In this document: one piece after another, positions 1 through 7,727 of the stretch
Position numbering within the stretch: the stretch's first letter is position 1
How the letters are laid out: each line of letters begins with the position of its first letter
NCBI RefSeq assembly: GCF_001905595.1
Contig: NZ_LIXI01000019.1
Location: forward strand, 1-48,266
Direction of reading: 5' to 3'
Length of the DNA: 48,266 nucleotides
From: Streptomyces sp. CB00316
GTDB lineage: Bacteria; Actinomycetota; Actinomycetes; Streptomycetales; Streptomycetaceae
Program-made: the position numbers and the translations under genes
The notes under the pieces: model-generated
Database searches by the model: none
Told to the model about the DNA's origin: nothing
The model's input: the letters and a program-made list of their open reading frames with translations, nothing else

Positions 1-234
1 CCTCGCCCAACGCCCCGCCGAAAATCCGGAAATCATGCGCGTAGACGAAGACCGTCCGGCCCTCGACCCTGCCCCAGCCGGTGATGACACCATCGGTGTA
101 CGGCCTCTTCGCCTCCAGACCGAACCCGGTCGCCCGGTGCCGGCGCAACTGCTCGACCTCCTTGAACGACCCCGCATCCAGCAGCAGCCCGATGCGCTCA
201 CGCGCGGTCAACTTGCCCTTGGCATGCTGCGCCT
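1..234 (-). repeat. left copy of a 234-bp inverted near-identical repeat inside the carboxylase gene
   Basis: The reverse complement of 1-234 matches 48033-48266 at 232 of 234 bases; the two differences fall at positions 23 and 70. Homology stops abruptly on the 5' side, just before the codons for AQHAKGKL. Both copies end at the same homologous base, which is the window edge. Confidence 0.97.
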
Positions 235-346
235 GCGTCGCCCGCTCACCGGGGCCCCGCACGGCCTGCTCGCGCAAAGCCACCAGTTCGGCCACCCGGC
301 CACGCGTGTCGCTCGGCTCACCCTGGGTTTCGTCCACAACGGTCAT
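1..346 (-). CDS. acyl-CoA (propionyl-CoA-type) carboxylase beta subunit, N-terminal part
   Basis: Carboxyltransferase subunit of a biotin-dependent acyl-CoA carboxylase, the type that makes methylmalonyl-CoA from propionyl-CoA. The start is the ATG at 346; the gene runs off the left edge after about 115 codons. The family signature is visible: AKGKLTARERIGLLLDAGSF, then RHRATGFGLEAK, then VYAHDFRIFGGALGE, as in PccB/AccD5 proteins. The first 37 residues (MTVVDETQGEP onward) resemble the usual housekeeping form. Bases 1-234 are nearly identical, in inverted orientation, to the carboxylase at the right edge. Substrate choice (propionyl versus acetyl) cannot be read from this part. Confidence 0.9.
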   Translation of the reverse strand, partial: MTVVDETQGEPSDTRGRVAELVALREQAVRGPGERATQAQHAKGKLTARERIGLLLDAGSFKEVEQLRRHRATGFGLEAKRPYTDGVITGWGRVEGRTVFVYAHDFRIFGGALGE

Positions 347-524
347 GCATCGACCCTACGAACCCCGACCCAGAAATCGTGCCGTCGACTCCGTACAGTC
401 TCCTGCCCGGTTTCGTGGTGGGTGTGGACAGAAGCATCCCGCCGGGCACACGATCCACCAGCGAAACGCCGCCCCACGCTGTGAGAACCCTACAAAGCGG
501 CACTGTGCCGTGGGCCACATGCGC

Positions 525-550
525 CTGAGGGGGCCCGAAGGCCCCCTCAG
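525..550 (-). terminator. intrinsic terminator-like hairpin after the GH101 gene
   Basis: A perfect 11-bp G+C-rich stem (525-535 with 540-550) with a CGAA tetraloop lies 59 bp downstream of the GH101 stop. There is no T tract, which is common for Streptomyces terminators. Confidence 0.75.
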
Positions 551-609
551 TATGGACCAGCACTGTTCGGCCCGGCTCCACCGCGACTTCGCGTTCAGGC
601 GACGGAGGT

Positions 610-3600
610 TCAACCTCCGCAGTGGAAGCGGGCGTTGCCCCAGTCGGCGTGGTCGTTGCCGTTGCCGTCACCGCCGTCGTCGACGACGAGCTCGACGTAG
701 GCGGCGCCGGTGACGTCCGCGGTGAGCTTCCAGGCCGGGTCCGCGGCCCCCAGGACCGGCGACTTCACCTTCTCCGTGCCGTCGGCGGTGACGGAGAACC
801 GCACGCTGCCGCGCGTGGCCTGGACGTCGTCGACCCCGACCTCGGCGGTGAACGAGGTGCACTTCCCGCCCAGGTAGTAGCGGATCTTCGCCGGGGCGTG
901 GGTGCCGAGGCCCTTGGCGTACGCGACACCGCCGATCGTCAGCGGCCTGCCGTCGCCGGTCCCGGTCTCCCCGTTCGACTGGTCGCGTTCGACGGGCCCC
1001 CAGCCGTTCTGGGAGGCCGTCCAGTCGAGGTCACTGGCCCAGCCGTCCTCGGTGGGCGGCGGTGGCAGAGTCCGTACGGAGGTCTGCGCGCCGAGCGTGC
1101 GCGGGGAGCCCTGGACCGCGTACGTGGCTTCCGCACCCAGCCGGTACGTGTCGTAGGCGGCGTCCACCGGCGGGGTGACCCGCCAGCTGCCGATGACCTT
1201 GGCGCCCGGGGCGACCGTGTCGAAGGCGACCGGCCCCGCGGGCTCGGCCTGCCACCCCTCGGGCACGGTCAGCGCCAGCTTCACGCCGGTGGCGGCGCTC
1301 GCCTCGTCGTTGCCGAAGGTGGCCTTCACGGTGTTCGGGGCACCCGGCTCCAGGGTCTCCGCGTCGGCGGCGACACCGAGCGTCCCGCAGACGGCCTCCT
1401 GCCCGGCGGGCGCGGGGCCGAGGTCGGTCACGGTGAACCCGTCGAGCACGAAGTCCGCGCCCTCGGGTGCACCGGCCCGCTTCCGCAGCCCGGTCCAGGT
1501 GTCGCCGCAGCCCGCGGTGAGGGTCTGGGTGAACCGGCCGGTGGTGCGCTGCTGCCCGATGGGGGTGGCGCGGGTCTCGGTGGAGGAGGCCTTGCCGTCG
1601 GCGACCCGGTCGTAGCCGTCGACCCAGGTGTAGGCGCCAGCGTGGCTGGACTGGTAGTCGAAGGCGACCTGGTAGCGGTGGCCGTCCCGCATCGGGACGG
1701 TCCAGGGGGCGGTGCGGTAGACGAGCCCGGTGTTCTCCTCGTGGGACTTGAGGGACTCCTTCCCGCCGAGCACGTCGTCGACCAGCTTCCCGTTCCAGCC
1801 GGACTGGGTGTACGGGGCGTGGAGCTGGGAGATGCTGGTGCGGGGGTCGGTGGAGCCGCCCGCGTTGCCCTTGAGGAAGGGGCCCCAGCCCTGGTCGACC
1901 GCCTCGAAGTCCTCGTACACGAGGGTGCCGGGCCGGGTGGCGGGGGCGTTCTCGACGATCCGTACGTCGTCGGCGCGGACGGCCGCCGGGGAGCCGGCCG
2001 CCGCCTCGATGCGCAGGGTGGTGCGGCCGTCGGCGGGTACGGTGAAGGTGACCTTGGCGCGCTGGAAGCGGGTGCCGTGCCAGTCGGACGCGGCGACGAA
2101 GTCCTCGGCCGTGGAGCGTTCGACGGTGACGGACTTCCCGCCCGCGCTCAGCACCGTACGACGGGATTGGCCGGACTCCACCTCGATGAGGGCGGAGGCG
2201 GTGTAGCGCTTGCCGGGCTTGAGGCCGGTGACGGGCTGGGAGAGCGCGGCCGTGGTGGTGCCGGACAGGGCGGCGCTGTTGCGGCCCTGCTCGTCGGTGT
2301 CCCGTACGACCGTGCCGGACTTCGTCCAGCCTTTCAGCGTACGGTCGTTGAAACCGGGATCCTTGAGGAGCGTGCCCTGGCCCCATGCGGGGTCGGCTGC
2401 CCGGGGCGCCTGGCCCGGGTGGAGGACGTACGGCTGTCCGGCGGTGGCGGTCAGCGTGATCTTCCCGTTCACCGGGCGGACCGTGGCGGCCTTCTCGCGG
2501 CCGTTGTCGGTCAGTTCGTAGACCGTGTACGGGCCCTTGCCGGGCACCGCCCAGGTGCTGGTGCCCCCGGTCTCGCTGTAGTGGTAGAGCTTCTTCCCGC
2601 CGTCCCACGGCAGCAGGTAGCCGGTGCCGCTGAGCACCTTGCGGCCTTGGTCGTAGAACGTCCGCCTCCCGTCCTCGACCGTGCCGCGCACACCACCGGT
2701 GAAGGTGATGTCGTTGCCGTCCCAGCGGGTGATCTTCTGCTGCTGGAGGTACTTGGCGGGGAGGTTCTTCTGCCAGATGGTGGCGGTGAAGGCGTTCCAG
2801 TCGGTCTCGCCGGTCCACCCCTCGAACTCCTCCAGGACGCTCTGGCCGAGGACCGGGTGGTTGTTCCAGACGTCCTTCTCACCGTTGCGGATGAAGCGGA
2901 TGATCTGCGAGTTGAGGCCCTTGTTGGTGGCCCCGCCGTAGTTCAGGTCGTTCGCCCAGTGCGACCAGAGCGAGGCCCGCTCGAACTTGTCGGCCCACTC
3001 GGTGCCGACGGTCCAGCCCTGCTTCTGCACGGACTGGATGGTCTTGTCGGCGATCCAGCCGTGGGAGTAGTACACGTCGATGTAGAGGAAGCTGAGGTTC
3101 CTGTCGGTCTCGTCGCGCAACTGCTGGAAGCGCTTCGCCAGGTCGCCGCTGTTGATGTCGCGGCGCTGGTCGATGTAGTAGCTCTGGTTCAGCCAGTTCC
3201 AGCCGGGCTTGGTCTTGTCGACGAGCTGCTCGCTGAAGGCGTTGGCCTCCGGGTAGGACTCGGTGGCGTTGACGTGGACGCCGAAGGTGGCGCCCCACTT
3301 CTTGCCGTTCTCCAGAAGGGTGTTGAGGTCCTTGAGCCCGCCGGCCCGCTTGTTGTAGTTGCCGCCGTAGTCCGGGTGGGCGGAGTCGTGTCCCTCGGAG
3401 CCGTACCCCTTGAGGACGGCGAGCTGACCGAGGCCGTCGGTGGCCTGCGAGATCCGCTTGACGTCGTCGAGGGTGCGCAGGAAGGGGTGGGTGGCCTGGC
3501 TGGCGAAGTTGAACGGGATGTGGGTGACGACCCGGTCGGCGGTCTCCTCGCTGCCCGGGGCGGTGATGCCGATGGAACGGAAGGCGATGGCCCCGTCCTG

Positions 3601-4485
3601 CCAGTCGACGGCCCGGTCCCCGTTGGCGTCGGGGGTGACGACGACCTTGGCCCAGGGCAGGTTCTCGCCGCTCTCGGGCTCCGGTGCGCCCTCGCCCCGG
3701 TAGGTCCACTGGCCGGAGCTGACGCCGACCCGGACACCGCTTCCGTCGGCCTCGGTGCGGGCCTGGCGCCAGAAGCGGGCGTCGTCGCCGCCGGTGGGGC
3801 CTGAGGGCTTGTCGTAGGAGGAGTTGGACTCGACGGCGGCGGCGAGGGAGGAGGTGTTGAGGATGGCGTACGTGGCGCCGACGGGTGCGGGGTCCGGCTT
3901 GGTCTCGCCGGTGACCTTTCCGAAGACGTCGGCGGTACGCGTGGAGTCCGGGTCGAGCGTGGTGAACGCGGTGGCGGCGCCGGGTTCGGTGGAGCCGACG
4001 GAGATCAGGTCGTGCCCGGGGATGTCGATGGTCCCCACCCGGAAGGCGGCGGTGTCGCGGACGGCGGTCACCTGGAAGGCGGTGGTCCGGCCGGAGACGG
4101 TGAGCGAGGCGTCGATCTCGACGCCGGGCAGACCGGTGAAGGTGAGGGTGTAGCGGGCGGAGGAACCGTCGACCTTCGGCGCGGCCTTGAGCTTCACCGG
4201 GTGGGCGGTGCCGTTGAGGGTCACGGCGGTGACCGGCCGCGTACTGCCGAGGAGCCGCTTGCCACTGGCCCGGTCGGTGTACGAGAGGACGCGCGGGAAG
4301 TCGTCGGCCACGGCGACGGCGAGGTGGGCGGAGCCGATGGTGACGGAGCCGCTGGGCTTCGCCGCCCCGGCCGGTGGTGCGGGGGACGGATCGGCGGCTG
4401 CGGCGGGGAGGGCGGTCCCCACGAGCGCCAGGACGGCTGCTGAGGCGACGGCGACCAGGCCGGCGGAGGGGAATCTTGGCGACAT
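610..4485 (-). CDS. secreted endo-alpha-N-acetylgalactosaminidase, GH101
   Basis: A 1291-aa secreted glycosidase expected to release the Gal-beta-1,3-GalNAc core from Ser/Thr of mucin-type glycoproteins. I chose the ATG at 4485 (MSPRFPS) because it begins a clear signal peptide ending near AAAADPSP; an upstream in-frame ATG would add 38 residues of poor sequence. The catalytic barrel shows YIDVYYSHGW with the likely nucleophile D470, and VGTEWADKFE with the likely acid/base E496, matching the family layout. The C-terminus carries a NEW3-like domain and then an NPCBM carbohydrate-binding domain, ending NARFHCGG. It stands alone, without an operon partner, and diverges from the broken GH64 gene. 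GH101 is uncommon in soil actinomycetes, so host glycoproteins or fungal O-glycans are possible substrates (inference). Confidence 0.92.
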   Translation of the reverse strand: MSPRFPSAGLVAVASAAVLALVGTALPAAAADPSPAPPAGAAKPSGSVTIGSAHLAVAVADDFPRVLSYTDRASGKRLLGSTRPVTAVTLNGTAHPVKLKAAPKVDGSSARYTLTFTGLPGVEIDASLTVSGRTTAFQVTAVRDTAAFRVGTIDIPGHDLISVGSTEPGAATAFTTLDPDSTRTADVFGKVTGETKPDPAPVGATYAILNTSSLAAAVESNSSYDKPSGPTGGDDARFWRQARTEADGSGVRVGVSSGQWTYRGEGAPEPESGENLPWAKVVVTPDANGDRAVDWQDGAIAFRSIGITAPGSEETADRVVTHIPFNFASQATHPFLRTLDDVKRISQATDGLGQLAVLKGYGSEGHDSAHPDYGGNYNKRAGGLKDLNTLLENGKKWGATFGVHVNATESYPEANAFSEQLVDKTKPGWNWLNQSYYIDQRRDINSGDLAKRFQQLRDETDRNLSFLYIDVYYSHGWIADKTIQSVQKQGWTVGTEWADKFERASLWSHWANDLNYGGATNKGLNSQIIRFIRNGEKDVWNNHPVLGQSVLEEFEGWTGETDWNAFTATIWQKNLPAKYLQQQKITRWDGNDITFTGGVRGTVEDGRRTFYDQGRKVLSGTGYLLPWDGGKKLYHYSETGGTSTWAVPGKGPYTVYELTDNGREKAATVRPVNGKITLTATAGQPYVLHPGQAPRAADPAWGQGTLLKDPGFNDRTLKGWTKSGTVVRDTDEQGRNSAALSGTTTAALSQPVTGLKPGKRYTASALIEVESGQSRRTVLSAGGKSVTVERSTAEDFVAASDWHGTRFQRAKVTFTVPADGRTTLRIEAAAGSPAAVRADDVRIVENAPATRPGTLVYEDFEAVDQGWGPFLKGNAGGSTDPRTSISQLHAPYTQSGWNGKLVDDVLGGKESLKSHEENTGLVYRTAPWTVPMRDGHRYQVAFDYQSSHAGAYTWVDGYDRVADGKASSTETRATPIGQQRTTGRFTQTLTAGCGDTWTGLRKRAGAPEGADFVLDGFTVTDLGPAPAGQEAVCGTLGVAADAETLEPGAPNTVKATFGNDEASAATGVKLALTVPEGWQAEPAGPVAFDTVAPGAKVIGSWRVTPPVDAAYDTYRLGAEATYAVQGSPRTLGAQTSVRTLPPPPTEDGWASDLDWTASQNGWGPVERDQSNGETGTGDGRPLTIGGVAYAKGLGTHAPAKIRYYLGGKCTSFTAEVGVDDVQATRGSVRFSVTADGTEKVKSPVLGAADPAWKLTADVTGAAYVELVVDDGGDGNGNDHADWGNARFHCGG

Positions 4486-4713
4486 GGCCCCTGAGTAGTC
4501 GCCGTGTCGGGACACCGTCAACGCATGGCGGTCCCGGGGGCCGTCTCCGTCCAACAACCGTGGTCCGTTAGTCCAAGTGGGGAGGGCGCGGGCCATCACG
4601 TCGGCCCGCCGGTCGTCGCGGCGACTTGTTCACCTCTTGGCAGCTGCCGCCTCCGTCCGGTCACGGTTCGCACCCGCTCGATTCCGGCAAGTACCGCTTC
4701 CGGGCGTCGAGTT

Positions 4714-5618
4714 GTGAAGACCCGGGTCTACCGCCCCGACTCCCCGGGCGCCCCGCAGACCCCGCTCCCGGTGGACTGCGCGATCCCGCTCAACGGCGCG
4801 GGCGCGGCCCCGGTGGTGCTGCCCCTGCCGCAGATGTACGGGGCGCGGATCTACTTCGTCCGCGACGACAAGCTGGACTTCTTCCTCAACCCGGGCCCCT
4901 CGCTGGTGGAGCCCGCCTTCGCGACGCCGACGGACCCGAACTACGGGCGTACCTGGGCGTTCGCCGAGTTCACCTTCAACACCGAGCAGCTGTACTCCAA
5001 CATCAGCTACGTGGACCTGATCACCGCCCTCCCGATCGGCATCACGCTGGAGGGCGACGGCGCCCTCGTCGTGGCCCCCCACCCCGAGGGCGCGGCGGAG
5101 CGGATCGCGGCGGATCTGACCGCCCAGGCGGTCGCCGACGGGCAGCCGTGGGACAGGCTGATCACCCGGGGCGACGACGGCGGCGTGCTGCGGGTCGTCT
5201 CGCCGCAGAACATCATGGCGCCGTACTTCGACCGGCCCGACGAGATGCCGTTCCGGGACCTGTTCACCGCCCAGATCGACGAGGTCTGGGAGAAGTACCG
5301 CTCCGAGGACCTGCGGATCGACCTCCAGGGCGGCCGGGGCACGCTGGCGGGGCGGGTCAGCGGGGACGTCCTCATCTTCGAGGGCGGCCACACGTTCACC
5401 AAGCCGGAGACGAGGGACGTCTTCACCTGCAACCACGGCCCGTTCACCAACAACCCTGGCGACTCCGAAAGAAGGCGAGGTCCCGCGTGGTCCACGCCAA
5501 CAGCCCGATCGGCTACGCGTTCCCGTACGACGACGTCCGCCCGGACGGCGAGCCCGACGTCTCGGGCGCGGCGCACGACGGGAACCCGCGCCGCTTCACT
5601 GTGAGCGTGGGGTCCTGA
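4714..5618 (+). pseudogene. broken GH64 beta-1,3-glucanase (laminaripentaose-producing type)
   Basis: Frame 1 from about 4714 encodes most of a GH64 domain, including MYGARIYFVRDDKLDFFLNP, WAFAEFTFN and RVSGDVLIFEGG. It runs to TNNPGDSE near 5470. The family's C-terminal strand VVHANSPIGYAFPYDDV and the tail ending RRFTVSVGS then appear in another frame (to 5618). Compared with intact GH64 proteins, which have a signal peptide and about 370-400 residues, this copy lacks the signal peptide and first strands, and has lost roughly 45-50 codons plus the frame at 5465-5490. GTG 4714 is the first plausible start but has no good ribosome site. It is probably non-functional. A sequencing error could explain the frameshift but not the missing parts. 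Confidence 0.85.
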
Positions 5619-5641
5619 CGGCCGTCGTGACCAGCAGGTGA

Positions 5642-5675
5642 GTGCCCTCCGCCGGACCCGGCCGGCGGAGGGCAC
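5642..5675 (+). terminator. strong hairpin after the GH64 remnant
   Basis: A perfect 14-bp stem (5642-5655 with 5662-5675) with a 6-nt loop lies 23 bp after the GH64 stop. Its survival fits a recently inactivated gene. Confidence 0.85.
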
Positions 5676-5772
5676 CCGTCTGTCCGTGCGGCATGGGGAT
5701 CGCGACACACCGTCAATTCATACTATCCACGGCGTTCTTGACTTTCGCTTCCGTGTCCCGGAACCGTTCCGT

Positions 5773-6435
5773 ATGCGAAACAACAGGCTCCCCCGCCGCA
5801 CGCTCGCGGCACTCGCCGCCGCCTTCCTACTGGCGTCCCCGGCCACCGCCCACGCCGCCGCACCCCCGCCGCCGCCCGTCACCGCCCAGGGCCTGCGTGC
5901 CTTCCAGCAGAGTTACGGCCTCACCCCCACCGGCCTGATGGACACCGCGACGGCCCACCTACTCAAGACCGCCCCGGACAGCGAACTGCGCGCGGCCTTC
6001 GCCGACCCGTCGGACCTCGGCCCGGAACAGCTCGCGCACGCGCGTACGGTCATCGGCGTCGGGAAGGGGGCGGACCTTCCGGAGCAGGGGCAGGTGATCG
6101 CCCTGATGACAGCCATGCAGGAGTCGACGTTCGTCAACTACACGACCCCGGTGGACCACGACTCGCTCGGCGTCTTCCAGCAGCGCCCGAGCATGGGCTG
6201 GGGCACCCCGCAGCAGATCACCCACGTCCCGACCGCCTCGAAGTCCTTCTACGGGCTGCCGTCGCCGACCAGCAATCCGGGGCTGCTCCAGATCAAGGAC
6301 TGGGAGTCGATGGAGCCGGGCAAGGCGTGCCAGGCGGTGCAGCGGTCGGCGCACCCGGACCGGTACGCGCAGTGGGAGCAGTTCGCCCGGGACCTGCTGA
6401 AGCGGGAGGGGCCGACGGTGGAGCCGGTCGGCTGA
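5773..6435 (+). CDS. secreted protein with peptidoglycan-binding-like N-terminus
   Basis: A 220-aa exported protein. The ATG at 5773 starts a signal peptide (MRNNRLPRRT, hydrophobic core, cleavage near AHAAAPP). Residues about 35-75 (TAQGLRAFQQSYGLTPTGLM) resemble a peptidoglycan_binding_1 repeat. The C-terminal half has the motif LMTAMQEST, then DHDSLGVFQQRPSMGWGT and a final tryptophan-containing helix; this arrangement recurs in Streptomyces exported proteins, some fused to NlpC/P60 domains. The ALMTAMQES..SLGVFQQRPS block looks like a degenerate lysozyme-like fold, so a cell-wall role is likely, but I see no proven catalytic pair. Monocistronic, with a hairpin on either side. Confidence 0.8.
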   Translation: MRNNRLPRRTLAALAAAFLLASPATAHAAAPPPPPVTAQGLRAFQQSYGLTPTGLMDTATAHLLKTAPDSELRAAFADPSDLGPEQLAHARTVIGVGKGADLPEQGQVIALMTAMQESTFVNYTTPVDHDSLGVFQQRPSMGWGTPQQITHVPTASKSFYGLPSPTSNPGLLQIKDWESMEPGKACQAVQRSAHPDRYAQWEQFARDLLKREGPTVEPVG

Positions 6436-6453
6436 GTCTTCGGGGGTGAGCGA

Positions 6454-6476
6454 GCCGCCCCTCCCGAGGGGGCGGC
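6454..6476 (+). terminator. hairpin after the secreted protein gene
   Basis: An 8-bp G+C stem (6454-6461 with 6469-6476) with a 7-nt loop lies 18 bp past the stop. The following 6477-6699 holds no convincing gene. Confidence 0.6.
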
Positions 6477-6699
6477 CCGTGCGGGAACGGTCAGCAGCCG
6501 CCGCGGTGTAGTAGGTCACGTCCAGTGGCCGCCCTCGTCGGCGTAGATGCTCCCGGAGCCGGACCGGTACTGACGGGCGCCGTCGCCGCGTACGCGCCAC
6601 GCATGCCGGGCAGGGAGACAGTGCCCGAGTTCCACGCGCGTCCGCCAGAGGGCAACACCTGACAGCGCACCCTCGGCGCATCCTCGGCACGGAGAAAGA

Positions 6700-6749
6700 T
6701 TGAAACTTGAACAAGATGGAGCTAGAGTCAATCTCGTTGAAGGTTAAAC
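6700..6749 (+). promoter_or_regulatory. A+T-rich promoter/operator region of the yceI-like gene
   Basis: Two similar 13-mers, TTGAAACTTGAAC (6700-6712) and TTGAAGGTTAAAC (6737-6749), lie 37 bp apart in an unusually A+T-rich patch upstream of yceI. They could be tandem regulator sites, since MarR-type control of yceI genes is common; TTGAAC could also serve as a -35. No regulator gene is adjacent. Confidence 0.45.
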
Positions 6750-6822
6750 AACACCGACGGCACCGCTGCACCCGTGCCACCCGCGCACAGCACCGCTCGC
6801 ACACGTCCCCCGAGGAGGAGCC

Positions 6823-7446
6823 ATGGCTCTGTTCACCCGCAAGTCGACCGCCGCCACCCCGACCGCCACCGCCGAGGCCCCCGCGGTGGACCCGGCGCTG
6901 GCCGCCCTGACCGGCACGTACACCATCGACCCGGCCCACAGCAGCATCGGCTTCACGGTGCGTCACGCGATGGTCACCAACGTGCGCGGCTCCTTCGGTG
7001 AGCACGAGGGCACCCTGACCCTGGACGGCACCGACCCGGCGAACTCCTCCGCCGCCATCGACGTGAAGATCGCGAGCGTCGACACCGGCATCGCCGACCG
7101 CGACGGCCACCTGGTCAGCGGCGACTTCTTCGACGCCGAGAAGTTCCCCCTCATGACGTTCCGGTCGACACGCGCCGAGCAGTTGGGCGGCGAGGCGTAC
7201 CGGATCACCGGCGACCTGACCATCAAGGACGTCACGCGCCCGCTCTCCATCGACCTGGAGTTCAACGGCTCGGCCACCGACGTCTACGGCAACGAGCGCG
7301 TCGGCTTCGAGGGCAGCGCGGACATCCTGCGCTCCGACTGGGGCCTGACCTGGAACGCGGCGCTGGAGACCGGCGGAGTCATGGTCAGCGACAAGGTCAA
7401 GCTGAACTTCGACATCTCCGCGATCAAGGCGGCACCTCAGGCGTGA
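6823..7446 (+). CDS. YceI family lipid/isoprenoid-binding protein
   Basis: A 207-aa YceI-domain protein. The ATG at 6823 follows a very strong GAGGAGGAG ribosome site. From residue 28 the family pattern is clear: GTYTIDPAHSSIGFTVRHAMVTNVRG, then VDTGIADRDGHLVSGDFFDAEKFP, then ITGDLTIKDVTRPL. The fold is a lipocalin-like barrel that binds polyisoprenoid or other lipids. There is no signal peptide, only a short Thr/Ala-rich N-terminal extension, so it is probably cytoplasmic, as in many actinobacteria. The distinctive upstream repeats suggest tight regulation, possibly by stress or a MarR-type protein. A small HTH fragment follows it. Confidence 0.93.
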   Translation: MALFTRKSTAATPTATAEAPAVDPALAALTGTYTIDPAHSSIGFTVRHAMVTNVRGSFGEHEGTLTLDGTDPANSSAAIDVKIASVDTGIADRDGHLVSGDFFDAEKFPLMTFRSTRAEQLGGEAYRITGDLTIKDVTRPLSIDLEFNGSATDVYGNERVGFEGSADILRSDWGLTWNAALETGGVMVSDKVKLNFDISAIKAAPQA

Positions 7447-7453
7447 CCCGCAC

Positions 7454-7639
7454 CTGACCGCAGCGGCGCTCGGCCTGTCGCAGGCCGAACTCGCCGAACG
7501 CCGCGGCGTGAAGCAGCCGCAGATCTCCCGCATCGAGGGCGGCGGAACCATGCCGCCCATTCCGCTCCTGCGGCGCCTGGCCCACGCCCTCGACGCCGAC
7601 CTGACCATCGAGCTCACCCCGCATCACGCCGCTGCCTGA
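7454..7639 (+). pseudogene. fragment of an XRE-type HTH regulator (antitoxin-like)
   Basis: The frame ending in TGA at 7637-7639 encodes LGLSQAELAERRGVKQPQIS, RIEGGG and LLRRLAHALDADLTIELTPH, the DNA-binding core of an XRE/HigA-like antitoxin. The frame is open upstream into the end of yceI, with no ATG or ribosome site, so it looks like a 5'-truncated gene fused against yceI. No toxin partner is adjacent. It may be translated by readthrough or from a CTG, but decay is more likely. Confidence 0.65.
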
Positions 7640-7660
7640 GCACGGGGCGCCCTGCACCCG

Positions 7661-7699
7661 ACAGGCCCCCTCCCCGCCGACAGCGGGGAGGGGGCCTGT
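7661..7699. terminator. bidirectional terminator between the HTH remnant and katA
   Basis: A perfect 17-bp G+C stem (7661-7677 with 7683-7699) with a 5-nt loop between convergent genes; it can serve both strands. Confidence 0.88.
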
Positions 7700-7727
7700 G
7701 CCGTGGTCCTGAGGGTGGGCCGTCGCC

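Noticed and set aside
622..3804. A very long open frame on the plus strand opposite the GH101 gene.
   Set aside because: The sequence is Gly/Val/Asp-rich repetition caused by the G+C bias of the opposite strand; the minus-strand GH101 protein has clear domains and a signal peptide.
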